Assembly: GCF_030056735.1 (NCBI RefSeq)
Contig: NZ_JASHKN010000004.1
Location: forward strand, 27,402-91,401
DNA: 64,000 nucleotides
Direction: 5' to 3'
DNA from: Rhodococcus sp. IEGM 1409
GTDB lineage: Bacteria > Actinomycetota > Actinomycetes > Mycobacteriales > Mycobacteriaceae
Position numbers and translations under genes: made by a program. Of the stretch, positions 17,431 to 25,829 are shown one piece after another. Under the pieces are notes generated by a model, which was not told the origin of the DNA, made no database searches, and worked only from the letters and a program-made list of their open reading frames with translations. Position 1 is the first letter of the stretch. Each line of letters opens with the position of its first letter.

Positions 17431-19425
17431 GTGTCTAAGCTCTCGACCGCTACCAAGCGGCTCCTGCTCGGTCGGCCGTTCCGAAGCGACAAACTCGGGC
17501 ACACGCTGCTACCCAAGCGAATTGCGCTACCGGTCTTCGCCTCCGATGCGATGTCGTCCGTCGCCTATGCCCCCGAAGAAATCTTCCTGGTTCTCTCCGT
17601 CGCGGGTATTTCCGCATACGCATACACGCCCTGGATCGGATTGTCCGTAGCCATCGTCATGGCTGTGGTGGTGGCGAGTTACCGCCAGAACGTGCACGCT
17701 TATCCGTCCGGTGGCGGCGACTACGAGGTCGCAACGGTCAACCTGGGCCCGACCGCCGGTCTGACCGTCGGTAGCGCGCTGATGGTCGACTACGTGCTGA
17801 CCGTCGCGGTGTCGATTTCGTCGGCGGCGTCCAATATCGGCTCGGCTTTGCCGTTCGTCGCGCAGCACAAGGTGTTGTTCGCGGTCGCGGCGATCGTGTT
17901 GCTGACGGCGGTCAACCTTCGCGGTATCCGTGAATCCGGCACCGCGTTCGCAATTCCGACCTACGCGTTCATCGTCGGTATGTTCCTCATGCTCGGGTGG
18001 GGATTCTTCCGGATTTACGTCCTCGGTGAGGATGTGCACGCGGAATCGTCGTCGTTCACTCTGAACGCCGAGGACTCGCATCTGTACGGAATTGCCTTCG
18101 CGTTCCTGATCGCCCGCGCATTTTCCTCGGGTTGTGCCGCACTGACCGGCGTCGAGGCCATCAGCAACGGCGTACCGGCGTTCCAGAAGCCGAAATCGCG
18201 CAACGCTGCCACTACCTTGCTGCTGCTCGGGTCGATCGCCATCGTCTTGCTGATGGGCATCATCATCCTGGCTCAGAAGATCGGCATCGTCTATGCGCAC
18301 AATCCGGAGGAACAGCTGGTCGGAGCGCCGGAGGGATACCACCAGAAGACCCTGATCGCGCAGATCGCCGAAGCCGTGTTCAGTGGTTTCCCGATCGGAT
18401 TCTTCTTCATGGCGATCGTCACGGCACTGATCTTGGTTCTGGCCGCGAACACCGCCTTCAACGGATTCCCGGTACTCGGGTCGATCCTGGCGCAAGACCG
18501 GTACCTACCGCGTCAGCTGCACACGCGCGGCGACCGACTGGCATTCAGCAACGGAATCCTCTTTCTGTCCGGTGCTGCAATCGCATTCGTCGTGGTGTTC
18601 GGCGCCGAGGTCACCAAGCTCATCCAGCTGTACATCGTCGGCGTCTTCGTCTCGTTCGTGCTCAGTCAGACAGGCATGATCAAGCACTGGACTCGGCATT
18701 TGAAGTCCGAGACCGACAAGTCACAGCGGGCCCGCATGCAGCGCTCGCGAGTGATCAATTCGATCGGTCTGGCCATGACCGCCACCGTCTTGATCATCGT
18801 TCTGATCACCAAGTTCGCTGCCGGCGCGTGGATCGCCATCGTCGCGATGGTCGCGATCTTCATCGTGATGAAGATGATCCGCAAGCACTACGACAGCGTT
18901 GCAGCCGAGCTCGAGGAGCAGGAGTGGGACGGCGTGCTGCCCAGTCGCACGCACTCGATCGTGCTCGTCTCGAAGCTGCACATGCCGACCATGCGAGCTC
19001 TCGCGTATGCGCGAGCCACGCGACCGGACACCCTCGAAGCCATCACGGTCAACGTGGACGAGCCCGACACGCGTGCACTCGTGCGTGAGTGGGAGAAGAG
19101 CGACGTGACGGTTCCGCTCAAGGTGATCGAGTCGCCCTACCGCGAAATCACCAAGCCGGTTCTCGACTACGTCAAGCGTGTACGACGCGATGCTCCGCGT
19201 GACGTCGTCACCGTGTTCATCCCCGAGTACGTCGTCGGACACTGGTGGGAGCAGATCCTGCACAACCAGAGCGCACTTCGTCTCAAGAGCCGGCTGCTCT
19301 TCCAGCCCGGCGTGATGGTGACGAGCGTTCCGTGGCAGCTGAGTTCGTCGGCAAAGGCGAAGCCGCTCGACGTCGAGAAGACCGCAGGTGCGACGCGTCG
19401 TGGGTACGACACCGGCGAGAAATGA
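17431..19425 (+). CDS. APC family amino acid/potassium permease
   Basis: 664 residues (Rv2690c counterpart). After a short start, LPVFASDAMSSVAYAPEE opens the first helix, and 12 or so hydrophobic segments run to about residue 480; the remaining ~180 residues are a soluble cytoplasmic domain. This architecture is the APC superfamily group that includes KUP-like and amino-acid permeases with C-terminal domains; the position beside two TrkA-type genes makes potassium or amino-acid uptake plausible. GTG 17431 is chosen because the family start is here; the frame stays open far upstream. Confidence 0.88.
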   Translation: MSKLSTATKRLLLGRPFRSDKLGHTLLPKRIALPVFASDAMSSVAYAPEEIFLVLSVAGISAYAYTPWIGLSVAIVMAVVVASYRQNVHAYPSGGGDYEVATVNLGPTAGLTVGSALMVDYVLTVAVSISSAASNIGSALPFVAQHKVLFAVAAIVLLTAVNLRGIRESGTAFAIPTYAFIVGMFLMLGWGFFRIYVLGEDVHAESSSFTLNAEDSHLYGIAFAFLIARAFSSGCAALTGVEAISNGVPAFQKPKSRNAATTLLLLGSIAIVLLMGIIILAQKIGIVYAHNPEEQLVGAPEGYHQKTLIAQIAEAVFSGFPIGFFFMAIVTALILVLAANTAFNGFPVLGSILAQDRYLPRQLHTRGDRLAFSNGILFLSGAAIAFVVVFGAEVTKLIQLYIVGVFVSFVLSQTGMIKHWTRHLKSETDKSQRARMQRSRVINSIGLAMTATVLIIVLITKFAAGAWIAIVAMVAIFIVMKMIRKHYDSVAAELEEQEWDGVLPSRTHSIVLVSKLHMPTMRALAYARATRPDTLEAITVNVDEPDTRALVREWEKSDVTVPLKVIESPYREITKPVLDYVKRVRRDAPRDVVTVFIPEYVVGHWWEQILHNQSALRLKSRLLFQPGVMVTSVPWQLSSSAKAKPLDVEKTAGATRRGYDTGEK

Positions 19426-19444
19426 TCAGCGGCGAGAAATGATC
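19414..19444 (+). repeat. Tandem 14-base repeat at the end of the permease gene
   Basis: GGCGAGAAATGATC occurs at 19414-19427 and 19431-19444 (17-base period). The first copy contains the permease stop codon. It looks like a small local duplication. Confidence 0.6.
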
Positions 19445-19473
19445 GGCAACACCGAAATGGCAGGCGTAGTTCG

Positions 19474-20742
19474 TTGAGTGAGAATTGGACCGGGCAGAGC
19501 TTCGAGGTCGATCTGGGCAACCCCGGTCACGGCGGGTTCGTCGTCGCCCGGCACGAGGGGCGCGTCGTCTTCGTCCGTCACGGTTTGCCGGGGGAGCGGG
19601 CGCTCGTCCGGGTGACCGAGGACAAAGGTGGATCCTTCTGCCGCGCCGACGCGATCTCCGTTCTCGACGCATCTCCGCATCGCATCGATCCGACGTGCCC
19701 TATCTCCGGGCCGGGCGGGGCAGGTTGCTGCGACTACTCGCACGCGGACCTGAGCGTCCAACGTGAGATGAAGACCTCGGTCGTGCGGGAACAGCTTCTG
19801 CGACTCGCTCGCGTCGAATCGGACGTCGAGGTGGAGGAGCTGCCCGGAACCGGAGACGGAACGGGCTGGCGCACGCGAGTCCGGCTGGCGGTGGACGGGC
19901 ACGGTGTCGCGGGATACCACGCGTACCGCAGCAACCGGATCGTCACCGATCTGCAGTGCCCCCAGATCGATCAGAGCGCATACGACGGTCTGGGCGGCCC
20001 GCAATGGCAGCCGGGCAGTGAGCTGCAAGTCGTTCTCGACGCTGCCGGTGAGCGGCACGTCGTGGAAATTGCCGCACCCGCGGTGTCCAAGACGGGTCGA
20101 CGGACTCCGGGCCGTCGCGGCGCGATGGCGCGCCGAGCGGCAAGCGGCGGTCCACGAAAGACCCGCGTCGCAATCGGGTCGGACACAGTGATCGAGCGCG
20201 TCGGCAATCGCGAATGGGCAATGTCAGCGACCGGTTTCTGGCAGGCTCATCGCGGCGCTGCGGCCGCGTACTCACAGGTGGTCGGTGACTGGGCCGGAGC
20301 CGCTGCCGACGACACGGCCTGGGATCTCTACGGCGGCGTCGGCGTCTTCGCAGCTGTGCTCGCTGACCTTGTCGGGCCGTCCGGGGTCGTGGAGTCCGTG
20401 GAATCTTCGGCGCGCGCAGTTGCTGATGGGCGGGCGGCGCTCTCGGATCTCGGTCAGGTCCGCTTCCACAGTGCCCGGGTCGAGAACGTTCTCGCGGATC
20501 TGGAGCGTTCGCCTGCCGTCATCGTGCTGGATCCGCCACGGGCAGGGGCGGGCCGTCCAGTCGTGGAAGCGCTCGCCGCAACGGGCGCCGAACGGATCGT
20601 CCACATCGGGTGCGACCCGGCGTCGTTCGGTCGCGATATCGGTCTCTACCTGGAGCAGGGCTTCGCAGTCGGCGGACTTCGGGCGTTCGACGCCTTCCCG
20701 CAGACTCACCACATGGAGTGCATCGCGCTGCTTGAACGCTGA
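19474..20742 (+). CDS. Class I SAM-dependent RNA methyltransferase (TrmA/RumA type, TRAM domain)
   Basis: 422 residues (Rv2689c counterpart). Residues 1-60 form a TRAM RNA-binding domain; a Cys-containing segment near 76-90 (CPISGPGGAGCCDYSH) matches the position of the iron-sulphur ligands of RumA-like enzymes; the SAM domain shows WDLYGGVGVFAAVL near 288 and VIVLDPPRAG near 350; the catalytic Cys is in HIGCDPASF near 378. It should make 5-methyluridine in tRNA or rRNA; which site is not decidable here. TTG 19474 is the start used; an Arg-rich insert around residues 205-230 is unusual. Confidence 0.9.
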   Translation: MSENWTGQSFEVDLGNPGHGGFVVARHEGRVVFVRHGLPGERALVRVTEDKGGSFCRADAISVLDASPHRIDPTCPISGPGGAGCCDYSHADLSVQREMKTSVVREQLLRLARVESDVEVEELPGTGDGTGWRTRVRLAVDGHGVAGYHAYRSNRIVTDLQCPQIDQSAYDGLGGPQWQPGSELQVVLDAAGERHVVEIAAPAVSKTGRRTPGRRGAMARRAASGGPRKTRVAIGSDTVIERVGNREWAMSATGFWQAHRGAAAAYSQVVGDWAGAAADDTAWDLYGGVGVFAAVLADLVGPSGVVESVESSARAVADGRAALSDLGQVRFHSARVENVLADLERSPAVIVLDPPRAGAGRPVVEALAATGAERIVHIGCDPASFGRDIGLYLEQGFAVGGLRAFDAFPQTHHMECIALLER

Positions 20743-20799
20743 GGCGTGCCGAAATCTTTCCCTTATCCGGTGTGACGCTTCTCGCGTTCACAACAGTTG

Positions 20800-20839
20800 C
20801 TTGCATTACGCAACTAATCGTATAGTTTCGTTCTGCAAG
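20800..20839. promoter_or_regulatory. 40-base imperfect palindrome, likely MarR operator
   Basis: Left and right 20-base halves match at 15 of 20 positions as inverted repeats; outer arms CTTGCA/TGCAAG and inner arms AACTA/TAGTT are exact. It lies 58 bases before the MarR-family gene and overlaps AT-rich sequence fit for a promoter. Autoregulation by the MarR protein is the simplest reading. Confidence 0.6.
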
Positions 20840-20896
20840 TAGTTTTCCGTTTTCAAGTCACGGCTCATTCGGGCCACTCGAATTCAGGGGTAGGCA

Positions 20897-21385
20897 ATGT
20901 CGGTACAGCCGGAGACGGCCCAGGCGCTCGTCGACACGATCTTCATGTTCGGGAGATCGCTGCGAGCCGCGGTCACCACTGGTGCAGACAGCCTGCTGCC
21001 GCCAGCGCTGGTCAGCGTGTTGTTCATGCTGGCAGTGCGCGGGGAGTGCCGACAGAACGAATTGGCCGTCGATCTGTGTGTCAGTCAATCGTCGCTCAGC
21101 CGGCAAATGTCGGATCTGGTCGACGCGGGATATGTCGAGAGAAATCCCGATCCGGCTGACAAACGGGCGTTCCGCATCCGAGTATCGGAAGAGGGACACG
21201 ACGTTTTACGGAAAACCACGCAGCGGCGTGCGGCGCGTTTGCGCAACATGCTCGAAGACTGGAGCCAGGAAGAGGCCATGGCCGCAGTGACATCGCTTCG
21301 ACGTCTCAACGAGACGTTCGGCGCATCGAATCGGCAGGTCGCACCGGCAGCTCCGCACATGGGCGTAGAAAGTATTGGGAGATAA
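20897..21385 (+). CDS. MarR family transcriptional regulator
   Basis: 162 residues with a winged helix-turn-helix: the recognition helix region CVSQSSLSRQMSDLVDAGYVER around residues 65-85 and the wing NPDPADKRAFRIRVSEEG near 87-104. Flanking helices form the dimer interface. It is followed after five bases by a DHA2-family exporter gene, the usual MarR-exporter pair, so it probably represses the pump until a toxic compound binds. The large palindrome at 20800-20839 is the likely operator. Confidence 0.92.
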   Translation: MSVQPETAQALVDTIFMFGRSLRAAVTTGADSLLPPALVSVLFMLAVRGECRQNELAVDLCVSQSSLSRQMSDLVDAGYVERNPDPADKRAFRIRVSEEGHDVLRKTTQRRAARLRNMLEDWSQEEAMAAVTSLRRLNETFGASNRQVAPAAPHMGVESIGR

Positions 21386-21390
21386 GGCAT

Positions 21391-23025
21391 ATGGCAGCAA
21401 CAGTTGGAGAAACCCGGGCAAGTACCGGAGGTGACGGATCGCCCCGCGAAGCGGGCGCGATGACTCACCGCGAAATTCTCGAAGCACTCACCGGACTCAT
21501 CGCAGCGCTGTTCACCGCGCTGCTCAGTAGCACCATCGTTTCGACCGCGCTTCCCACGATCATCGGCGAACTGCACGGAACGCAGACGCAGTATGCCTGG
21601 ATCATCACCACGGCGCTGCTCGCCACTGCGGCGTCGACGCCGATCTGGGGCAAGCTGGCCGACCTCTACAACAAGAAGGTCCTGGTCCAGAGCGCGATCG
21701 TCATCTTCGTGATCGGCTCGGTCATCGCCGGCGCGGCACACAACGTTCCGTTGCTGCTCGGTGCTCGTGTCATCCAGGGCATCGGGATGGGCGGCCTGAC
21801 CGCTCTCGTCGTAGCCATCATCGGCACGATCATCCCGCCGCGTGATCGCGGTCGTTACTCCGGATACATGGGTGCGGCCATGGCCGTCTCGATGTCCGGC
21901 GGACCGATCCTCGGCGGCGTCCTCGTGGACACTGCCGGCTGGCGCTGGTGCTTCTACGTGTGTGTTCCGTTGGCAGTCATCGCACTGTTCCTGCTTCAGC
22001 GCACCCTGCACGTCGAGACCGTGAAGAAGGACAACGTTTCCATCGACTGGATGGGCGCCACCCTGCTCACCGCCGGTGTCAGCGTCCTGCTGATCTGGGT
22101 TTCGTTTGCCGGCCAGGACGACTACTACGCCTGGATCTCGAAGGAGTCGGCTTACTTCGTCGTCGGTGGTCTGGCCCTGCTCGGCCTGACGATGTTCGTC
22201 GAATCCAAGGTCAAGGACCCGATTCTGCCGATCAAGATCATCACCGAGCGCACCACTGCTCTCGCGATCATCGCCTCGATTGCCGTTGGTGTCGGCCTCT
22301 TCGGTGCAACGACCTTCCTGACGCAGTACTTCCAGACCGCACGTGGATTCGATCCCACCGAAGCCGGATTGCTCACCATCCCGATGGTGGCAGGCATGCT
22401 CGTCGCGTCCGTCGGCTCGGGACAGCTGATCACCAAGTTCGGTCAGTGGAAGCCCTTCATCGTCGCCGGCGCTGTTCTCCTGCTGGTCGGTTTCGGTCTG
22501 CTGTCGACGATCGACCACGCCACCAGCCTCTGGACAATCGGAGTGTTCATCGCCATCGTCGGTCTGGGAACCGGCATGTTGATGCAGAACATCGTGCTTG
22601 CGGTGCAGAACACGGTCAGCGTCGAGAACATCGGCGCGGCCAGCAGTATCGTGGCGTTCTTCCGTACCTTCGGCGGCGCGATCGGTGTTTCGGTGCTCGG
22701 TTCGATTCTTGCGACCCGCGTCAAGACACTGACAGTCGATTCGGTTTCCACCTTGCCGCCCGAGCAGCAGGCGGTAGCCGGAAAGAGCCTGCAGGACGGC
22801 CTGGACCTCAGCAACATGCCTGACTTCGTCTCGCAGATCGTTCGGTTCGCCTACGGCGACGCAACAGGACGGATCTTCCTGGTCGCAGCCGTCGTCGCGG
22901 TGGTCACGCTCGTTTCGGTCATCTTCATCCCGAACCGTCCGCTACGCACCACGATCGACATCGCGACCCCCGACGCAGAGCAGAAGTTCGAGGAAGAGCG
23001 CGAGGAGAAAAACCTCACTCGCTGA
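21391..23025 (+). CDS. MFS drug exporter, DHA2 family (14 TMS)
   Basis: 544 residues with about 14 hydrophobic segments. Diagnostic motifs are STIVSTALPTIIGEL (motif D1) near residue 48, WGKLADLYNKKVLV (motif A) near 88 and LGARVIQGIGMGGLTALV near 130. It resembles EmrB/QacA/LfrA-type proton-driven multidrug exporters. The C-terminal tail is charged (EEEREEKN). AAGG precedes ATG 21391, and the gene follows the MarR gene by five bases, so they share a transcript. Confidence 0.92.
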   Translation: MAATVGETRASTGGDGSPREAGAMTHREILEALTGLIAALFTALLSSTIVSTALPTIIGELHGTQTQYAWIITTALLATAASTPIWGKLADLYNKKVLVQSAIVIFVIGSVIAGAAHNVPLLLGARVIQGIGMGGLTALVVAIIGTIIPPRDRGRYSGYMGAAMAVSMSGGPILGGVLVDTAGWRWCFYVCVPLAVIALFLLQRTLHVETVKKDNVSIDWMGATLLTAGVSVLLIWVSFAGQDDYYAWISKESAYFVVGGLALLGLTMFVESKVKDPILPIKIITERTTALAIIASIAVGVGLFGATTFLTQYFQTARGFDPTEAGLLTIPMVAGMLVASVGSGQLITKFGQWKPFIVAGAVLLLVGFGLLSTIDHATSLWTIGVFIAIVGLGTGMLMQNIVLAVQNTVSVENIGAASSIVAFFRTFGGAIGVSVLGSILATRVKTLTVDSVSTLPPEQQAVAGKSLQDGLDLSNMPDFVSQIVRFAYGDATGRIFLVAAVVAVVTLVSVIFIPNRPLRTTIDIATPDAEQKFEEEREEKNLTR

Positions 23026-23075
23026 TCCTCGTGCCCGGCTGATCTATTTTCAGGCCGCGTCTTCTGAAACCTCTG

Positions 23076-23741
23076 TCACGCCATAGCCCATCGAACGCGG
23101 ACCGAGATCGATTCCTCGATCTCTCCGCGTTCGACGGCTATCGGGGCCGAATCCGCTTTCATCGCCGCGACACGTCCGCGCATCGGCACGATCTGGTCGA
23201 AGTCCTCGAGCACCTCGAGGACTTCGACCAGATCTTTGTCTGCCAGGTCTGCGAACTGTCTCGCCTTCGATTCGGCTGTCGTCCATGCCAACTCGCGTGC
23301 CTTTGTCGCCAGATCGCTGCGGTCGTCGAGATCGAACTCCAGTCCGTCGAGGCGGATGGCATCGCCGCCCGCGGATACACACGCCGCGATGACGACGGAG
23401 GGGGAATTCGCCGCTTCCGGTTCCAGTTCACGCAGTACGACTCGAAAAGTTGTCGATGCGGTGAAACCTGTTGTCTCCTGCCGGCCTCCGTCACTCCAAT
23501 GGATTTGCGGATGGACGCTCAGTCCGGCGGTGGTGAGGTCCGCTCCGCGCACACCGCGCGCGTGCAGGGTCTCGGTCAGAGCAGTGGACAGGCGGGCGAC
23601 GGCATCGAATGCGTCGGAAACGGCTGTCTGTGTCACCGATACTCCGATCGTCAGCCGCACGATGTCGGGAACAGCTGTTGCAGTGGCGGTTCCGGTCACC
23701 GTGACAGTGGACGGCTCCGAGGTGAGGGCGGTGGCCGGCAT
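23076..23741 (-). CDS. SIMPL (DUF541) domain-containing protein
   Basis: 221 residues matching the SIMPL/DUF541 pattern: STVTVTGTATATAVPDIVRL at the start, LSVHPQIHWSDGGRQ in the middle, KARELAWTTAESKARQFADLA near residue 150 and the terminal SISVRVRWAM strand. No signal peptide is seen, although many relatives are exported. Function unknown; some members interact with signalling or oxidative-stress proteins. It lies nine bases downstream of the glutaminase gene on the same strand, so it is probably co-transcribed. Confidence 0.85.
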   Translation of the reverse strand: MPATALTSEPSTVTVTGTATATAVPDIVRLTIGVSVTQTAVSDAFDAVARLSTALTETLHARGVRGADLTTAGLSVHPQIHWSDGGRQETTGFTASTTFRVVLRELEPEAANSPSVVIAACVSAGGDAIRLDGLEFDLDDRSDLATKARELAWTTAESKARQFADLADKDLVEVLEVLEDFDQIVPMRGRVAAMKADSAPIAVERGEIEESISVRVRWAMA

Positions 23742-23750
23742 GTGTACGTC

Positions 23751-25577
23751 CTATCCGATTCGTCCGGCGGAGATGACACTCCGCAACATCAGGTCCAATT
23801 GCTCGTAGGCTCCCGCCGCAAGTCGTTCGAGAAGAGCAAGTTTCAACTCGGGTGCCTGCGCGGTCAGTTCTGCATATCGCTCCGGTGTCAGGACGGCCAC
23901 GGTGACCGTCGAATCGGCGCGAATGTCGTTGAGGAAGGGGGTGTCGAGGAACATCGTCATCTCGCCGAACGTCATTCCGGCGGAAAGCGTCGTGATGCGG
24001 TGCTCGACTCCGTGAGCGTCGGTGAACATGGTGCTGACCTGGCCGCTGAGAATCAGATAGAACCCCGAGGCCGAATTACCTCGGCGGGCGATCTTCTCGC
24101 CGCGGGCATAGGTTCGTGTCTCCAATTCTGCCGAGAATCCCTCGATCTGTGCCGCGGACAGAGCATCGAGAACGGGATGATCCTCGATCGAGATCGTCGA
24201 CGCCTGCCGATCGGCCTCACAGTGCACCGCAAGCAACGTGTCTTCGCACCACTGCATGGCGGAATCGAGGTCCGCGAAAACCCGGCCACTTCTTCTGGCG
24301 GGGTCGATGCTCGAACTTCGCTGTCCCAGTAGACCTTGCGGATCGACGACCGCCACTGCGCAGCCTTGTTCGGCCAGTTGCTCTTGCAGCGCAGTGATCA
24401 TGCGCACCGCGACGTCGCTGGCGTCGTCGACGCGGCGCACGTCGATCACAACAACTTCGAGGCCCTCGTCCACCGAGCCGATTTCGCGTACCGCCGATTC
24501 AGCGCCGGTGAAGAGGAGGTCACCGTGAAGTTCGTAGACCCGACTGCGCTTGCCGACGTCGTCGAGCACAGCCTGTTCGGTGGGGGTGCGTCGTACTCGC
24601 GAGGGCGCTTCGATGACGCTGTACCTGGCCCGGATCGAGGAGCGTGACGCCCGCGTCACGTGGAGGAAGTGCAGTTCGAGTTCCTTCGACAGAGCCCGGG
24701 CAGCAGCAACTCCGCGAACACTGTTTCCATGAACGTCGAGCCTGGGGGAGTACACCGCGATGCCGATCTGGCCCGGCAGAACGGCCAGGACTCCGCCGCC
24801 GACGCCGCTCTTGGCCGGCAACCCGACCTCTACCAGCCACTTGCCGGCGCCGTCGTACATTCCGCAGGTAGCCATGACGCTGAGGACCTGTTCGACGCCT
24901 GCGGGAGCCAGCGCACGCTCGTGGGTGACGGGGTTCACGCCGTTGTTCGCGATCGTCGCAGCCATCAGACTCAGATCGCGGCAGGTCACGTCGATCGAAC
25001 ACTGACGGAAGTACAGGTCGACCGCCTCGTCGGGATTGCCGGTGATGACGTCGAAAGATCGCAGCATGTGGCCGATGGCGCGGTTGCGGTGGCCGGTACG
25101 GGCTTCCGAGGTGTACACCGACTCGTTGAAGGCCAGCTCACGGCCTGCATATCGCGAGTACGCGGAGCGAATGCGCTCGAAGCGGGCTTCGGGGTTCGGG
25201 CCGGCGACCAGTGACGCGGCGGTGATCGCTCCGGCATTGATCATGGGGTTTCGCGGACGTTCGGTGAGCGGGTCGAGGCTGATTTCGTTGAACGGCTCGC
25301 CGGACGGTTCGACGTCGATCTTTGCGGCAACAATCTCGCTCCCGCGATCGGCGAGCGCCAGGGCGTAGGTGAACGGTTTCGAGATCGACTGAATGGTGAA
25401 CGGGATTCGCGAGTCACCGATCTCGTACACGTAGCCGTCGACGGTGGCGATGCAGATTCCGAACGAATCGGGGGCGACCGCCGCGAGTTCGGGGATGTAG
25501 TCGGCCAACTCGCCCTCGTCGAGTGATCGGACTTCGTCGAATACTCGCGCTATCAGGTCGTCGACCACAGTTCCCAT
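23751..25577 (-). CDS. glsA: Glutaminase A fused to STAS and cyclic-nucleotide-binding domains
   Basis: 608 residues in three parts. Residues 1-310 are a serine-dependent glutaminase: SISKPF (Ser-x-x-Lys catalytic pair) near 65, NPMINAGAI near 110, and a SGVGGGVLAVLPG segment near 260; it converts glutamine to glutamate and ammonia. Residues ~345-450 resemble a STAS domain (YELHGDLLFTGAES, then VVVIDVRRVDD). Residues ~475-590 are a cyclic-nucleotide-binding (CAP_ED-like) domain with GFYLILSGQVSTMF and FGEMTMFLD. The layout suggests nucleotide-controlled activity; whether cAMP binds is untested. A CRP-like site lies 79 bases upstream of the ATG. Confidence 0.92.
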   Translation of the reverse strand: MGTVVDDLIARVFDEVRSLDEGELADYIPELAAVAPDSFGICIATVDGYVYEIGDSRIPFTIQSISKPFTYALALADRGSEIVAAKIDVEPSGEPFNEISLDPLTERPRNPMINAGAITAASLVAGPNPEARFERIRSAYSRYAGRELAFNESVYTSEARTGHRNRAIGHMLRSFDVITGNPDEAVDLYFRQCSIDVTCRDLSLMAATIANNGVNPVTHERALAPAGVEQVLSVMATCGMYDGAGKWLVEVGLPAKSGVGGGVLAVLPGQIGIAVYSPRLDVHGNSVRGVAAARALSKELELHFLHVTRASRSSIRARYSVIEAPSRVRRTPTEQAVLDDVGKRSRVYELHGDLLFTGAESAVREIGSVDEGLEVVVIDVRRVDDASDVAVRMITALQEQLAEQGCAVAVVDPQGLLGQRSSSIDPARRSGRVFADLDSAMQWCEDTLLAVHCEADRQASTISIEDHPVLDALSAAQIEGFSAELETRTYARGEKIARRGNSASGFYLILSGQVSTMFTDAHGVEHRITTLSAGMTFGEMTMFLDTPFLNDIRADSTVTVAVLTPERYAELTAQAPELKLALLERLAAGAYEQLDLMLRSVISAGRIG

Positions 25578-25655
25578 ACGTCGACCTTAAGCTGACATGG
25601 CGGTCGTTTTGTGGAACGAGAGTCGCCGAGTCGATTGCGACCGATCCCATTTGTC

Positions 25656-25671
25656 TGTGATTGCGATCACG
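25656..25671. promoter_or_regulatory. CRP/GlxR-like binding site upstream of glsA
   Basis: TGTGATTGCGATCACG matches the actinobacterial CRP consensus TGTGAN6TCACA except for the last base. It is centred about 86 bases before the glsA ATG and about 166 bases before the dxs start, in the 252-base divergent gap. A TAGACT -10-like hexamer for dxs lies at 25754-25759. Confidence 0.5.
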
Positions 25672-25829
25672 AGCGATCCGCGAGATTTCGCTGTTACGCG
25701 AAGTCACACCGGAATCGGGCCGAGTCCGCGTGTCGGTTCGCCGGAACGCTCCGTAGACTGGCAGCACTGTCGCGAAGACAGCCGCGGCGCGCACCGGTGC
25801 AGCTGTGAAGCACGGAGGGAGCGATCTCG

